From contig JBBSBH010000005.1 in the NCBI GenBank assembly GCA_038251405.1, positions 124,001 through 188,000 of the forward strand: a DNA stretch of 64,000 bases. The letters are read 5' to 3'. The position numbers were made by a program, and so were the translations under genes. The notes below the pieces were generated by a model. The model did not search any database. It saw only the letters and a list, made by a program, of their open reading frames with translations, and was not told where the DNA came from. Below, piece by piece: positions 53,466-62,112 of this stretch. How positions within the stretch are numbered: position 1 is the stretch's first letter; every line of letters starts with the position of its first letter. This DNA is from JADJLQ01 sp038251405 (GTDB lineage Bacteria; Bacteroidota; Bacteroidia; Chitinophagales; Saprospiraceae).

Positions 53466-55027
53466 TTTAAATATCCAGGGCCCATCAATGCTTTGCCATT
53501 TCTTTCACCATTATATTTTGAATCTTCTACTTCAAGTCTTCCATTTACTATCACATAATGAAACCCTTCAGAATATTGATGTGGCTTTTCAAAGGTGGCT
53601 TTATCTTTTACTTTATCCTCATCAAAAACCACCAGGTCAGCCGCCATGCCTTCTTTTATAAGTCCTCTGTCTTTCAAATGAAATTTTTGGGCTGCCAACG
53701 ATGTCATTCTTCTTACAGCATCTTCGAGCGTAATCAACTTTTGTTCGCGCACATAACGCGCCAACACACGAGCATTAGTACCATAAGCGCGCGGGTGAGG
53801 CATGCTTTTAAAAGGAATAGGAACGCCTGCATCTGCCCCAATCATATTAAAAGGATACTTGATAATAGCTTGCACATCTGCTTCATCCATTCCATGATAT
53901 ACCATTTGTGCACCGCCTGCTTTCATCATTTCCAGTATGGTTTCAGCTTCTTGTTTAGCCTTATGCTTTCTGCCTTTGAGGAGATTGATCGCCGAAATGC
54001 TTTTTCCATTGATGGTTGGGTCACTATTATAATTAGCCACTACCGCAAAGCTATAATCCGTGTATTTATAGGATGAAAGCTGCTCCAGCATTCCAGCAAT
54101 GATCATCTTGTGTACCATTGGATCATTGATTCTGGTTACCAAACTGTCCTGCCCTCCTGACAAAGCCCAATCTGGCAATCTCACTCCCAGGTTAGTACTA
54201 CTCGCCGTATACGGATATTGATCTATGGTGACATCGTAACCCTGTCGGCGGGCATTTTCTATCAATGGGATGGTCTCTTTGCTTCTTCCCCAGTTGGCTT
54301 TATGGCTTACTTTGAAATGCGAGATTTCTACCGGGATCTGGGCTTCTTTTGCTATCTGAATAGCTTCGTTTATCGCGGGAATTACTTCATTTTCCTCATT
54401 TCTGATATGGGATGCATATACTCCATTCATAGAAGCTGCGGCTTTAGCCAAGCCTACTATTTCTTCGGTGCTACTATACATTCCGGGTAAGTATATGAGG
54501 CCGGTAGACAATCCTACTGCTCCGCTCACCATGGCTTTTTTCACCAACTCTTCCATTCTATTTTGCTCGTCGGTTGTAGCTTTTCTATTACTTTCACCTA
54601 TTACTATTTTTCTCACTGTATTATGGCCATAGAGCGATGCCACATTAATAGAAGTCTTTAATTCATTCACACTATTGAAAAATTGCGTGAGGTCATTTGC
54701 AGAACTTCCACAGTTGCCAGTGATCACTGTAGTTACTCCGTCATATATATAGTTTTCAGCCTGGGGCCGTTCCATGATTCCGCCTTCAACATGGGCATGT
54801 ACATCTATAAACCCTGGAGCTACGATCAATCCCTTCGCATCTATCGTTTTTTCTGTCGCCCCTGATAATGATTTTCCAATAGCAGAGATCATTCCATCTT
54901 TGATCCCTACATCGCCATAATACCAGCTATTACCTGTGCCATCAATGATTTTACCATTTTTGATAAGAATATCAAAAGACTGACCAAAACAGAGTGGGCC
55001 TAAAAAAAGTAAAATTAAAATCCGCAT
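53462..55027 (-). CDS. N-acyl-D-amino-acid deacylase (amidohydrolase), secreted
   Basis: 521 residues with signal peptide MRILILLFLGPLCFG. Amidohydrolase-fold D-aminoacylase: metal site GFIDVHAHVEGG, TGNCGSS, YASHIRNEENEV, VEISHFKVSHKANWGR and MIGADAGVPIPFK with the conserved Asp, ending with the urease-like small domain (DLVVFDEDKVKDKATFEKPH). It removes acyl groups from N-acyl-D-amino acids or related amides. It overlaps the downstream alkB start by 4 bp, so the pair is translationally coupled, an uncommon partnership. Confidence 0.93.
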   Translation of the reverse strand: MRILILLFLGPLCFGQSFDILIKNGKIIDGTGNSWYYGDVGIKDGMISAIGKSLSGATEKTIDAKGLIVAPGFIDVHAHVEGGIMERPQAENYIYDGVTTVITGNCGSSANDLTQFFNSVNELKTSINVASLYGHNTVRKIVIGESNRKATTDEQNRMEELVKKAMVSGAVGLSTGLIYLPGMYSSTEEIVGLAKAAASMNGVYASHIRNEENEVIPAINEAIQIAKEAQIPVEISHFKVSHKANWGRSKETIPLIENARRQGYDVTIDQYPYTASSTNLGVRLPDWALSGGQDSLVTRINDPMVHKMIIAGMLEQLSSYKYTDYSFAVVANYNSDPTINGKSISAINLLKGRKHKAKQEAETILEMMKAGGAQMVYHGMDEADVQAIIKYPFNMIGADAGVPIPFKSMPHPRAYGTNARVLARYVREQKLITLEDAVRRMTSLAAQKFHLKDRGLIKEGMAADLVVFDEDKVKDKATFEKPHQYSEGFHYVIVNGRLEVEDSKYNGERNGKALMGPGYLK

Positions 55028-55169
55028 ATACCTTGAATATAGGACTAAACTATTTATTATTCCTCAACTTTTATAAAAATTGTGTGTGAACAAGAATACT
55101 AATCTATTTATCTCTATTTTTAATTCGTTCAAAATTTTTTTAACCCTTAATCCAGTGAAACTTTACTTT

Positions 55170-56462
55170 ATGAAAAAAATAATGCTGTCCTTCCTACTAA
55201 TAGCTTTTGTCCAGTGCCTCTTTGCTCAGCCGATAGAAAAACTCATCAAAGTACACGTAAGTCCCGATCATGCAGATTGGACTTATAAACCGGGGGAAAA
55301 AGTAAATTATACAGTGAGTGTGACCCGAAATGAAGAGCTTATCCCGAATGTTATGATACGATATGAACTGGGCATGGAAAAAATGCAAGGCAGAAAAGAT
55401 TCAACTAAGCTTTCTACGGGTAGTACCAAAATAGATGGTGGCAGTATCAGTGTAGCCGGATTTCAAAGGCTCGTAGTCACTACTACTATTGATGGAAAAG
55501 AATACCGTGGCCTGGCTACAGCAGGATTTGCACCCCAGGATCTTAAGCCTGCCGTAGAATATCCTTCAGATTTTAATACTTTTTGGGAAAAAGCCAAATC
55601 AGATTTAGCAAAAATCCCACTCGACGCTAAAATGATTTTATTGCCCGAGCGATGTACTGAGTTAACGAATGTATACCAGGTAAATATTCAAAATCTCAGA
55701 GAGGGCACCAGCTCCCAAAGATTATATGGAATTCTATGCGTTCCAAAGAAAGAAGGAAAGTACCCGGCATTGCTGCGTGTGCCGGGAGCAGGAGTGCGCG
55801 AATATAAAGGTGATATTGCTATGGCCGATCGGGGATTGATTACTTTGGAAATTGGGATTCATGGCATTCCAGTGATTATGGATCCCTCTGTATATCTGGA
55901 TCTTCGGTCTGGAGCACTTGCTAATTATTGGACATACAACCTGGATGACAGAGATAAATATTATTATAAGCATGTCTATCTCGGCTGTGTACGGGCGATT
56001 GATTTTATACAGACACTACCACAATATGATGGCAGCCATCTCGCCGTCACCGGCGGCAGCCAGGGAGGCGCGTTATCTATAGTTACTGCCGGATTGGACA
56101 ATAGGATAAAATATCTAGGTGCTTACTATCCTGCACTTTCTGACATGACCGGGTACTTAAAAAACAGAGCAGGAGGATGGCCACATATATTTAATGAAAA
56201 CAATCCTGGAAATCAAATTGAAACAAAGATCAAGACGGCATCCTATTACGATGTGGTAAATTTTGCCAGGCAAATTAAGGCACCCGGAGTATTTACGTGG
56301 GGATATAATGATGAGACTTGTCCGCCTACATCTATGTTTCCAGCATACAATCTCATTACTGCTCCAAAACAATTGTGGCTATATCAGGAAACAGGCCACT
56401 GGACCTATCCCGAGCAAACTGAGCGAGTAAATAATTGGCTGTATGAACAATTGACTAAATAG
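55170..56462 (+). CDS. Acetylxylan esterase (AXE1 / CE7 family), secreted
   Basis: About 430 residues from the ATG at 55170, which gives a clear signal peptide (MKKIMLSFLLIAFVQCLFAQ); the longer frame from 55080 is rejected. An N-terminal beta module is followed by the alpha/beta-hydrolase: YPSDFNTFWEKAKSDL, the RVPGAGVREYKGD segment, nucleophile Ser in VTGGSQGGALS (about residue 297), Asp in WGYNDETCPPTS and His in ETGHWTYPEQ. Such enzymes deacetylate xylan or other acetylated sugars. Followed by PIG-L and SMP-30 genes on the same strand. Confidence 0.92.
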   Translation: MKKIMLSFLLIAFVQCLFAQPIEKLIKVHVSPDHADWTYKPGEKVNYTVSVTRNEELIPNVMIRYELGMEKMQGRKDSTKLSTGSTKIDGGSISVAGFQRLVVTTTIDGKEYRGLATAGFAPQDLKPAVEYPSDFNTFWEKAKSDLAKIPLDAKMILLPERCTELTNVYQVNIQNLREGTSSQRLYGILCVPKKEGKYPALLRVPGAGVREYKGDIAMADRGLITLEIGIHGIPVIMDPSVYLDLRSGALANYWTYNLDDRDKYYYKHVYLGCVRAIDFIQTLPQYDGSHLAVTGGSQGGALSIVTAGLDNRIKYLGAYYPALSDMTGYLKNRAGGWPHIFNENNPGNQIETKIKTASYYDVVNFARQIKAPGVFTWGYNDETCPPTSMFPAYNLITAPKQLWLYQETGHWTYPEQTERVNNWLYEQLTK

Positions 56463-56467
56463 TTTTG
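56460..56467 (+). promoter_or_regulatory. Candidate -7 element of the PIG-L gene
   Basis: TAGTTTTG is an exact TAnnTTTG match overlapping the stop of the esterase gene, 22 bp before the PIG-L ATG. ATTG occurs about 21 bp upstream as a near -33 box, inside the esterase gene. Confidence 0.4.
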
Positions 56468-56489
56468 TATCAAAAATAATATTTTCAAA

Positions 56490-57383
56490 ATGAAAAATAG
56501 ACTTCTTAAACTGGCCTGGATTACCTGCCTTGCTTTGCAGATATGCACCATGGTTGCTCAAAATGGAAATGATACTAAAATTCGAATTATTATGATCGGC
56601 GCTCATCCTGATGATTGCGATAGCAAAAGTGGTGGCACGGCAGCTTTATATGCTCAGATGGGTTATGCTGTAAAGTTTGTCGCCGTTACCAATGGAGATG
56701 CGGGCCATCAAACCATGTCAGGAATAGCTCTCGCTAAGCGAAGATTGGCTGAAGCAAAGGAATCAGGTAAAAGACTTGGTATAGAATATGATGTTTTGAA
56801 TAATCATGATGGCCAGCTAATTCCTTCACTGGATGTTAGGCTACAAATAATAAAAAAGATAAGGGAATGGAATGCGGATATAGTAATGGCTCCCAGGCCA
56901 AATGATTATCATCCTGATCACAGGTATACCGGTGTATTGGTTCAGGATGCTGCTTATATGGTGGCCGTACCCAATATTGCTCCTGAAGTGCCTGCTTTAA
57001 AAAAGAATCCTGTCTTTGTATATTTTGAAGACAGATTTCAAAAGCCTAATCCATTTCGACATGATATTGTAGTAGATATTACGAGTGTATACGATAAAAA
57101 GATTGCTTGCCTGGATGCCCATACATCACAGGTATACGAATGGCTACCCTGGATCGGTCATTATGAAGATCAGGTTCCAAAAAATGATAAAGAAAAACTG
57201 CAATGGCTTACTACCCGATATCCAAGTAAAGTGAGTGATGGTTCTATGACATCCCTTATAAAATGGTATGGACCGGAGAAAGCTCTGGCAGCAAAAAATG
57301 TAGAGTCATTTGAAATTTGTGAATACGGTGCGCAGCCGGGTGATTTGGAAATTCGAAGGCTTTTTCCCATGCTTGGCCAATAA
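56490..57383 (+). CDS. PIG-L-family deacetylase, secreted
   Basis: 297 residues with signal peptide to about residue 24 (MVAQ). The LmbE/PIG-L motif GAHPDDCDSKSGG (His39, Asp41, Asp42) and the second His site in MAPRPNDYHPDHRYTGVLVQ are present. The family removes N-acetyl groups from amino sugars such as GlcNAc, using zinc. It follows the esterase gene by 27 bp and precedes the SMP-30 gene by 20 bp, so the three may form one secreted glycan-processing unit. Confidence 0.92.
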   Translation: MKNRLLKLAWITCLALQICTMVAQNGNDTKIRIIMIGAHPDDCDSKSGGTAALYAQMGYAVKFVAVTNGDAGHQTMSGIALAKRRLAEAKESGKRLGIEYDVLNNHDGQLIPSLDVRLQIIKKIREWNADIVMAPRPNDYHPDHRYTGVLVQDAAYMVAVPNIAPEVPALKKNPVFVYFEDRFQKPNPFRHDIVVDITSVYDKKIACLDAHTSQVYEWLPWIGHYEDQVPKNDKEKLQWLTTRYPSKVSDGSMTSLIKWYGPEKALAAKNVESFEICEYGAQPGDLEIRRLFPMLGQ

Positions 57384-57403
57384 ATAATATATTTTGAATT
57401 GAG

Positions 57404-58330
57404 ATGAAAAAATTGAAAATGAGTTCATTACAAATATGGAGTATCGCTTTGGCGGTTTTTATAAATCCCTGGCAGAGTATTGGCCAACCTGTAGTATTTG
57501 ATTCTTTAAAATTGATTTTGCCCGGAGCAAACCTGGTCCATGTAACTGATCAATTTAAATTTACAGAAGGACCTGCCGTCGATAAAAAAGGAAATGTATT
57601 TTTTACAGACCAACCCAACGATAAAATCTGGCAATATGATACGAATGCCAAGCTTTCAATATTCATGGATAAAACAGGGCGATCAAATGGATTGTTTTTT
57701 GACAAAAAAGATAAACTCTATTCCTGTGCTGATGAAAACAATGAAATCTGGTGTTTTGACAAAAAAGGAAATCACAAAGTGATCTTTTCCGATCTGGGTG
57801 GAAAAAAGCTGAATGGCCCCAATGATTTGTGGATTACTTCGACAGGTGGCATTTATTTTACTGATCCTTTTTATCCAAGGGACTACTGGCAAAGAACAAA
57901 GTCGGAATTAGATGGTCAAAAAGTGTATTTCCTGGCAAAGGGTAAAAAAGAACCTATTATAGTCGATGCGGACCTCAAACAGCCCAATGGTATTATAGGC
58001 TCATCAAATGGGAAATACCTTTATGTGGCCGACATTCGCGACTCCAAAACGTATAGATATGAAATACAACCCGATGGTAAACTGGCCAATAAAAAACTTT
58101 TTGTAGATCAGGGATCAGATGGTATGACTACCGATTCCAAAGGAAATATTTATCTGACCGGACGGGGAGTTACCATTTATAATCCCGGTGGTATTAAAAT
58201 AGGATACATACCTGTTCCTTCTAAATGGACTGCAAACATTTGCTTTGGAGGTGCAGATAGAAAAACTCTCTTTATTACGGCATCTGAGTCTGTTTATATA
58301 TTGTCCATGCAGGTAGCTGGTGTAAAATAA
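57404..58330 (+). CDS. SMP-30/gluconolactonase-family protein, secreted
   Basis: 308 residues with an N-terminal signal (ALAVFINPWQSIGQ). Six-bladed propeller: FKFTEGPAVDKKGNVFFTDQ (the metal-site Glu), SNGLFFDKKDKLYSCADENN, LNGPNDLWITSTGGIYFTDP (Asn), QPNGIIGSSNGKYLYVADIR (Asn and Asp) and GSDGMTTDSKGNIYLTGRGV match the family's calcium or zinc site. The family hydrolyses aldonolactones. Last gene of the esterase-PIG-L-SMP-30 run. Confidence 0.92.
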   Translation: MKKLKMSSLQIWSIALAVFINPWQSIGQPVVFDSLKLILPGANLVHVTDQFKFTEGPAVDKKGNVFFTDQPNDKIWQYDTNAKLSIFMDKTGRSNGLFFDKKDKLYSCADENNEIWCFDKKGNHKVIFSDLGGKKLNGPNDLWITSTGGIYFTDPFYPRDYWQRTKSELDGQKVYFLAKGKKEPIIVDADLKQPNGIIGSSNGKYLYVADIRDSKTYRYEIQPDGKLANKKLFVDQGSDGMTTDSKGNIYLTGRGVTIYNPGGIKIGYIPVPSKWTANICFGGADRKTLFITASESVYILSMQVAGVK

Positions 58331-58622
58331 AAGTTTAAGCGTTATTATCGACTGCCTTTGTCAGTAAAAGAAAGAAGTCTACCAGTTAGCACATAATGAT
58401 TTTTGTAATTCAATCAGCCATTTTTATGTCTTGTACATATTGTTTAATAAAAGTAGGTATCAAATAATGGGTAAATGATTGCAGGAAAAACAGGATTGTT
58501 AACTTCGGATAAATATGTTTTAGAAGGTATTCTAATAGGAAATGCTCAGAATATTCTCCCCCATTCACCCTCTCAAATCTTATACTTTATTTAAAACACT
58601 TTTATTATCGGGTATAAACCGA
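58331..58622. other. Gap without a gene before the OmpA-family gene
   Basis: No gene recognised. The right end holds the palindrome TATCGG-gtataaa-CCGATA (58606-58624) that touches a candidate -7 element, described with the next promoter feature. Confidence 0.5.
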
Positions 58623-58630
58623 TATTTTTG
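58600..58630 (+). promoter_or_regulatory. Promoter with operator-like palindrome before the OmpA-family gene
   Basis: TATTTTTG at 58623-58630 is an exact -7 match, with TTTT at 58600-58603 as a near -33 box 19 bp upstream. The arms TATCGG (58606-58611) and CCGATA (58619-58624) form a palindrome in the spacer, a natural repressor-site position. Confidence 0.5.
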
Positions 58631-58647
58631 GTCTTTTAAACTTAATA

Positions 58648-59790
58648 ATGAGAATAGTATCTTTTATCGGTATTTATTCCTTTTGCTTCATATTCTGCTC
58701 ACTTCAAATTTCTGCGCAAGTAGATGGGTCAGCCGTCACTATACATTTAATCAACCCTTCTTTTGAGGACTCTCCTAAACAAAGCTCCCCTCCAATGGGT
58801 TGGACTGACTGTGGATTTCAGGGCGAATCGGCCCCGGATGTTCACCCCAATAATTTTTGGGAAGTAAGCAAACCGGCATTTAACGGTAAAACTTATATGG
58901 GCATGGTGGTAAGACATAATGACACCTGGGAGCGAGTAAGTCAAATGCTGGAGAAACCCATGTTAGGTGGTGTCTGCTATGATTTTAGCATTTATCTGTC
59001 AAGCTCGTCCACCTATAAGAGTATGACTAATGACCGGGATAAGATACCGGGACTTATTTTGCGTGGGGACACAATGTACAATTTTGATGTACCGGCAGTA
59101 TTGAGGATATGGGGAGGAAATATTTCTTGTGGTCGATCAGAATTATTAGCTGAAAGTGACCCCATAGATCATTTGGACTGGAAACCTTACAATTTCAGAC
59201 TAAAGCCAAAGACTAATTATAAATACATCATGCTGGAAGCTTTTTTCAAAACACCTGTACTTTTCCCATACAATGGAAATATACTGCTGGACAATGCTTC
59301 GGATCTCGTGCCTGTGGAATGTGAAGCACCAATCGAACAAGCCAAGCCAGTGGTAGTGAATAAGCCCAAACCTTCGCCTCCCCCTGCTACCAAACCTGCT
59401 AATCCATCCACACCTCCTGTGGCATTTTATCCTAAACATAAAATAGGGGAAATCATAAAAATCAATAATCTCTATTTTAAAGCTGATAGCGATTCAATAC
59501 CTTCCAGCAGTCTGCCTGCTTTAGATGATATTTACACGTTTTTAATTGAAAATCCCAGCCTGGTAGTAGAAATAGGTGGCCATACCAACGGAATTCCCAA
59601 AGACGATTTTTGCGATAGTCTTTCCACTTTAAGAGCGAGAGCGGTAGCAGAATATCTGATCAATAAGGGGGTGCCTAAAGAAAGACTCTCCTATGTAGGT
59701 TATGGTCGCAGAAAACCAATAGATACCAATGCTACCAGGGCCGGTCGAGTCCGAAATCAACGGGTAGAGCTGAAAATATTAAGTTCTTAG
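58648..59790 (+). CDS. OmpA-family outer-membrane/peptidoglycan-binding protein
   Basis: 380 residues. Signal peptide to about residue 22 (ends ISAQ). An N-terminal beta-sandwich (HLINPSFEDSPKQSSPPMGW to NGNILLDNASDLVPVECE, about 28-230) of the kind seen in Bacteroidetes surface proteins is joined by a proline-rich linker (NKPKPSPPPATKPANPST) to a C-terminal OmpA domain (about 270-380) with LYFKADSDSIPSSSLPALDD, VEIGGHTNG, LSTLRARAVAEYLINKGVPK and RLSYVGYGRRKPIDTNAT. The OmpA domain binds peptidoglycan. Role of the first domain unknown. Confidence 0.9.
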   Translation: MRIVSFIGIYSFCFIFCSLQISAQVDGSAVTIHLINPSFEDSPKQSSPPMGWTDCGFQGESAPDVHPNNFWEVSKPAFNGKTYMGMVVRHNDTWERVSQMLEKPMLGGVCYDFSIYLSSSSTYKSMTNDRDKIPGLILRGDTMYNFDVPAVLRIWGGNISCGRSELLAESDPIDHLDWKPYNFRLKPKTNYKYIMLEAFFKTPVLFPYNGNILLDNASDLVPVECEAPIEQAKPVVVNKPKPSPPPATKPANPSTPPVAFYPKHKIGEIIKINNLYFKADSDSIPSSSLPALDDIYTFLIENPSLVVEIGGHTNGIPKDDFCDSLSTLRARAVAEYLINKGVPKERLSYVGYGRRKPIDTNATRAGRVRNQRVELKILSS

Positions 59791-59825
59791 ATGGTAAAGA
59801 TTACCTATAATATTATGGACTGATC

Positions 59826-59858
59826 TTTGCCATAAGAAAGCAAGGCTAAGTACATTTG
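59826..59858 (+). promoter_or_regulatory. Promoter of the aminotransferase gene
   Basis: TTTG (59826-59829), 21 bp, then TACATTTG (59851-59858): a full match to the Bacteroidetes promoter, 10 bp before the ATG. The RNA leader would be only a few bases. Confidence 0.8.
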
Positions 59859-59868
59859 CGCCAGATTT

Positions 59869-61116
59869 ATGACAAATAAGCCACCAATTCAGGAAGACAA
59901 ACACTCCCCATTTCTAAAAAGCAATAGGCTATCCAATCTCAGTTATGCAATCCGAGGGCCGATTTTCGATAAGGCTCACGAGATGCAATTAGCGGGTCAG
60001 TCCATTATCAATTTGAATATAGGCAATCCAGCTCCATTTGGATTATTTGCACCCGACGAGATTGTACAGGATATGATTTTAAATATCCAGGAAGCTCAGG
60101 GATATTCCCATCATCTGGGTATATTCCCAGCCCGCAAAGCGGTGATGCATTATACGCAGCAAATTGGCATTCCTGATGTCACTATTGATGATGTATTTAT
60201 TGGAAATGGAGTAAGCGAATTGATAGTAATGACTCTCCAAGCTTTACTCAATGATGATGATGAAGTGCTGATCCCAAGCCCGGACTATCCGCTATGGACT
60301 ACGGCCGTGGCTCTTGCAAACGGGAAACCTGTACATTATATCTGTGACGAAGAAAGTGACTGGACTCCTGATCTTAAAGATATCCGGTCTAAAATCACAG
60401 CCAGGACTAAAGCTATAGTTGTCATCAGTCCAAATAATCCCACAGGAGCAGTGTATCCCAAAGAGATACTTCAACAAATAGCCGATCTCGCTGCCGAGAA
60501 AAATCTGATGGTAATGTCAGATGAAATCTATGACAAAATATTATTTGATGGAGAAACCCATACACCTATAGCCTCTCTGAATGATGATGTTTTTTATCTC
60601 ACCTATGGTGGCTTGAGCAAAAACTATCGTGCTACTGGCTTTCGCGGTGGTTGGGTAATATTGAGCGGGGCAAAGCAAAAAGCTAGTTCGTATATAGAAG
60701 GACTTACATTATTAGCCAGTATGCGATTGTGCGCCAATGTTCCGGCCCAATACGCTATACAAACTGCGTTGGGTGGCTATCAAAGTATTAACGATCTGGT
60801 AGCTCCTAAGGGAAGAATTTATCGCCAGGGCATGCTTACTTATGAACGCATCAATGCCATTTCGGGACTTTCAACAAAAAAACCAAAGGGTGCACTGTAT
60901 GTATTCCCAAAGATCGATCTCAAACGGTTTACTTTTCTTGATGATAATGATTTTGTGTATAAACTATTGACTGAGCAAAAAGTACTGCTGGTGCCCGGTA
61001 TCGGCTTCAATCATACAGATAAAGCACATTTCAGGATCGTGTTTTTAGCAGATACAGATATTTTGAATACGGCTTTGGACAGGATAGAGAGTTTGCTGGT
61101 GGAATATGCGAGGTAG
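59869..61116 (+). CDS. PLP-dependent class I/II aminotransferase (AlaA-like)
   Basis: 415 residues. Class I/II aminotransferase with IRGPIFDKAHEMQLAGQSII, LNIGNPAPFGLFAPDEI, PSPDYPLWTTAVALANG, SPNNPTGAVYPKEIL, MSDEIYDKILFDG and the PLP lysine in GGLSKNYRATGFRGGW (the Schiff-base Lys in LSKNYR). This subgroup resembles the glutamate-pyruvate aminotransferase AlaA. It uses an amino acid and a 2-oxo acid; the exact pair is not certain. Single gene with its own promoter. Confidence 0.9.
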   Translation: MTNKPPIQEDKHSPFLKSNRLSNLSYAIRGPIFDKAHEMQLAGQSIINLNIGNPAPFGLFAPDEIVQDMILNIQEAQGYSHHLGIFPARKAVMHYTQQIGIPDVTIDDVFIGNGVSELIVMTLQALLNDDDEVLIPSPDYPLWTTAVALANGKPVHYICDEESDWTPDLKDIRSKITARTKAIVVISPNNPTGAVYPKEILQQIADLAAEKNLMVMSDEIYDKILFDGETHTPIASLNDDVFYLTYGGLSKNYRATGFRGGWVILSGAKQKASSYIEGLTLLASMRLCANVPAQYAIQTALGGYQSINDLVAPKGRIYRQGMLTYERINAISGLSTKKPKGALYVFPKIDLKRFTFLDDNDFVYKLLTEQKVLLVPGIGFNHTDKAHFRIVFLADTDILNTALDRIESLLVEYAR

Positions 61117-61149
61117 GATTAAATAAAAGAAAAGGAATACCTCTTCCCA

Positions 61150-61842
61150 TTACCTATACTCCTTTCTCCCCAGATCAAATATAATTCCCACACTGTTCAG
61201 GTCAGATTTGTAAGCCAGATCCTGTTTATTTAGTTTGAAAGATTTCCCTAATTGCAATTGCAGTTTGAGCCATTGGTATCCTACTCTTGCTGTAAGAGCA
61301 GGCTCTAAAAATATCCAGGTAGGTTTATCTATCTCCGATAGTTTGTCAGCAATGAGTTGCTGGGTAGTAAAATCGGTATCTGGTTTTTGGAATTTGCCAG
61401 CGACTAACCTGGGTGTAAAGGCGATTTCAAATATTCGCTGATGAATGCCAATGCTCGGTTGGAAAAATACGCGACTACCTTTTGCCTCAAATGATTTCCC
61501 ATTATCCCGGGACATGGTCTGGCCTACACCCGCTCCAATGTAGGCTTCGTATCGTATAATGTCATTATAGGTATTGAAGGTGCCTAAACCTGCCTCGTAG
61601 AAATGGCCTTTGCCGCTAACAGCGTCCGTGTTTTCGCCTTCTTTTTTCCACATGCCATTGACCATGATCCCAAATTTAGGGGCAAGACTGGCAGCAAACT
61701 GAACATTGCCACTAAGGTCTCCACTTATTCTCATTTGACCTGAACCATCGAACAAGGGTACGTTTAATGTGTTGGGCACATAGGCTGTTTTGCAAGCAAG
61801 AAAAAGGCAAGTAGCCAGTAAGGAATATAGTATTTTTTTCAT
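61150..61842 (-). CDS. Conserved lipoprotein of unknown function
   Basis: 230 residues. Lipoprotein signal MKKILYSLLATCLFLAC (Cys17), then a beta-rich body with YVPNTLNVPLFDGSGQMRIS, YEAGLGTFNTYNDIIRYEAY, IGAGVGQTMSRDNGKSFEAK and RVGYQWLKLQLQLGKSFKLN. Alternating residues suggest an outer-membrane-beta-barrel-like fold, but the family was not recognised. Convergent with the aminotransferase gene. Confidence 0.8.
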   Translation of the reverse strand: MKKILYSLLATCLFLACKTAYVPNTLNVPLFDGSGQMRISGDLSGNVQFAASLAPKFGIMVNGMWKKEGENTDAVSGKGHFYEAGLGTFNTYNDIIRYEAYIGAGVGQTMSRDNGKSFEAKGSRVFFQPSIGIHQRIFEIAFTPRLVAGKFQKPDTDFTTQQLIADKLSEIDKPTWIFLEPALTARVGYQWLKLQLQLGKSFKLNKQDLAYKSDLNSVGIIFDLGRKEYR

Positions 61843-61926
61843 ACGGTTAAGGATTTGGATATTAATATAGTATCAATAAATATACTAAAATTATTCTACC
61901 GTATTTCATTTTTCTCCCTCGTTCAC

Positions 61927-61998
61927 ACTAACCTCTTCCTCATTCAGGGCCATAAAAGCCATACATCATCCACTTTTAAATTGCAATAATCTAGCTTA
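61927..61998. repeat. Left copy of a decayed repeat flanking the Abi gene
   Basis: A 72-bp stretch closely similar to 63171-63243 in the same orientation (shared phrases include ACCTCTTCCTCA, CATAAAAGCCATAC and ATCATCCACTT). On the minus strand one frame gives AFMALNEEEVSVNEG, matching GFYGLSEEEVS in the other copy. The pattern recalls the C-terminal YGLTEEE tail of many DNA methyltransferases; see findings. Confidence 0.7.
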
Positions 61999-62112
61999 TA
62001 CTGCAAAAAAAGAATTTAAGTTAATGCTCACATATCTGTTTTTATGATCAAGGAAGCAATTGTATCGGGATAAATTAGTTGCAGATATAAAATATGGGAT
62101 AAGGATCAGGCT

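Noticed and set aside
53558..54076. 172-codon plus-strand frame inside the D-aminoacylase gene
   Set aside because: Rich in Phe, His and Arg, as expected for the antisense of a coding gene; no family similarity recognised.
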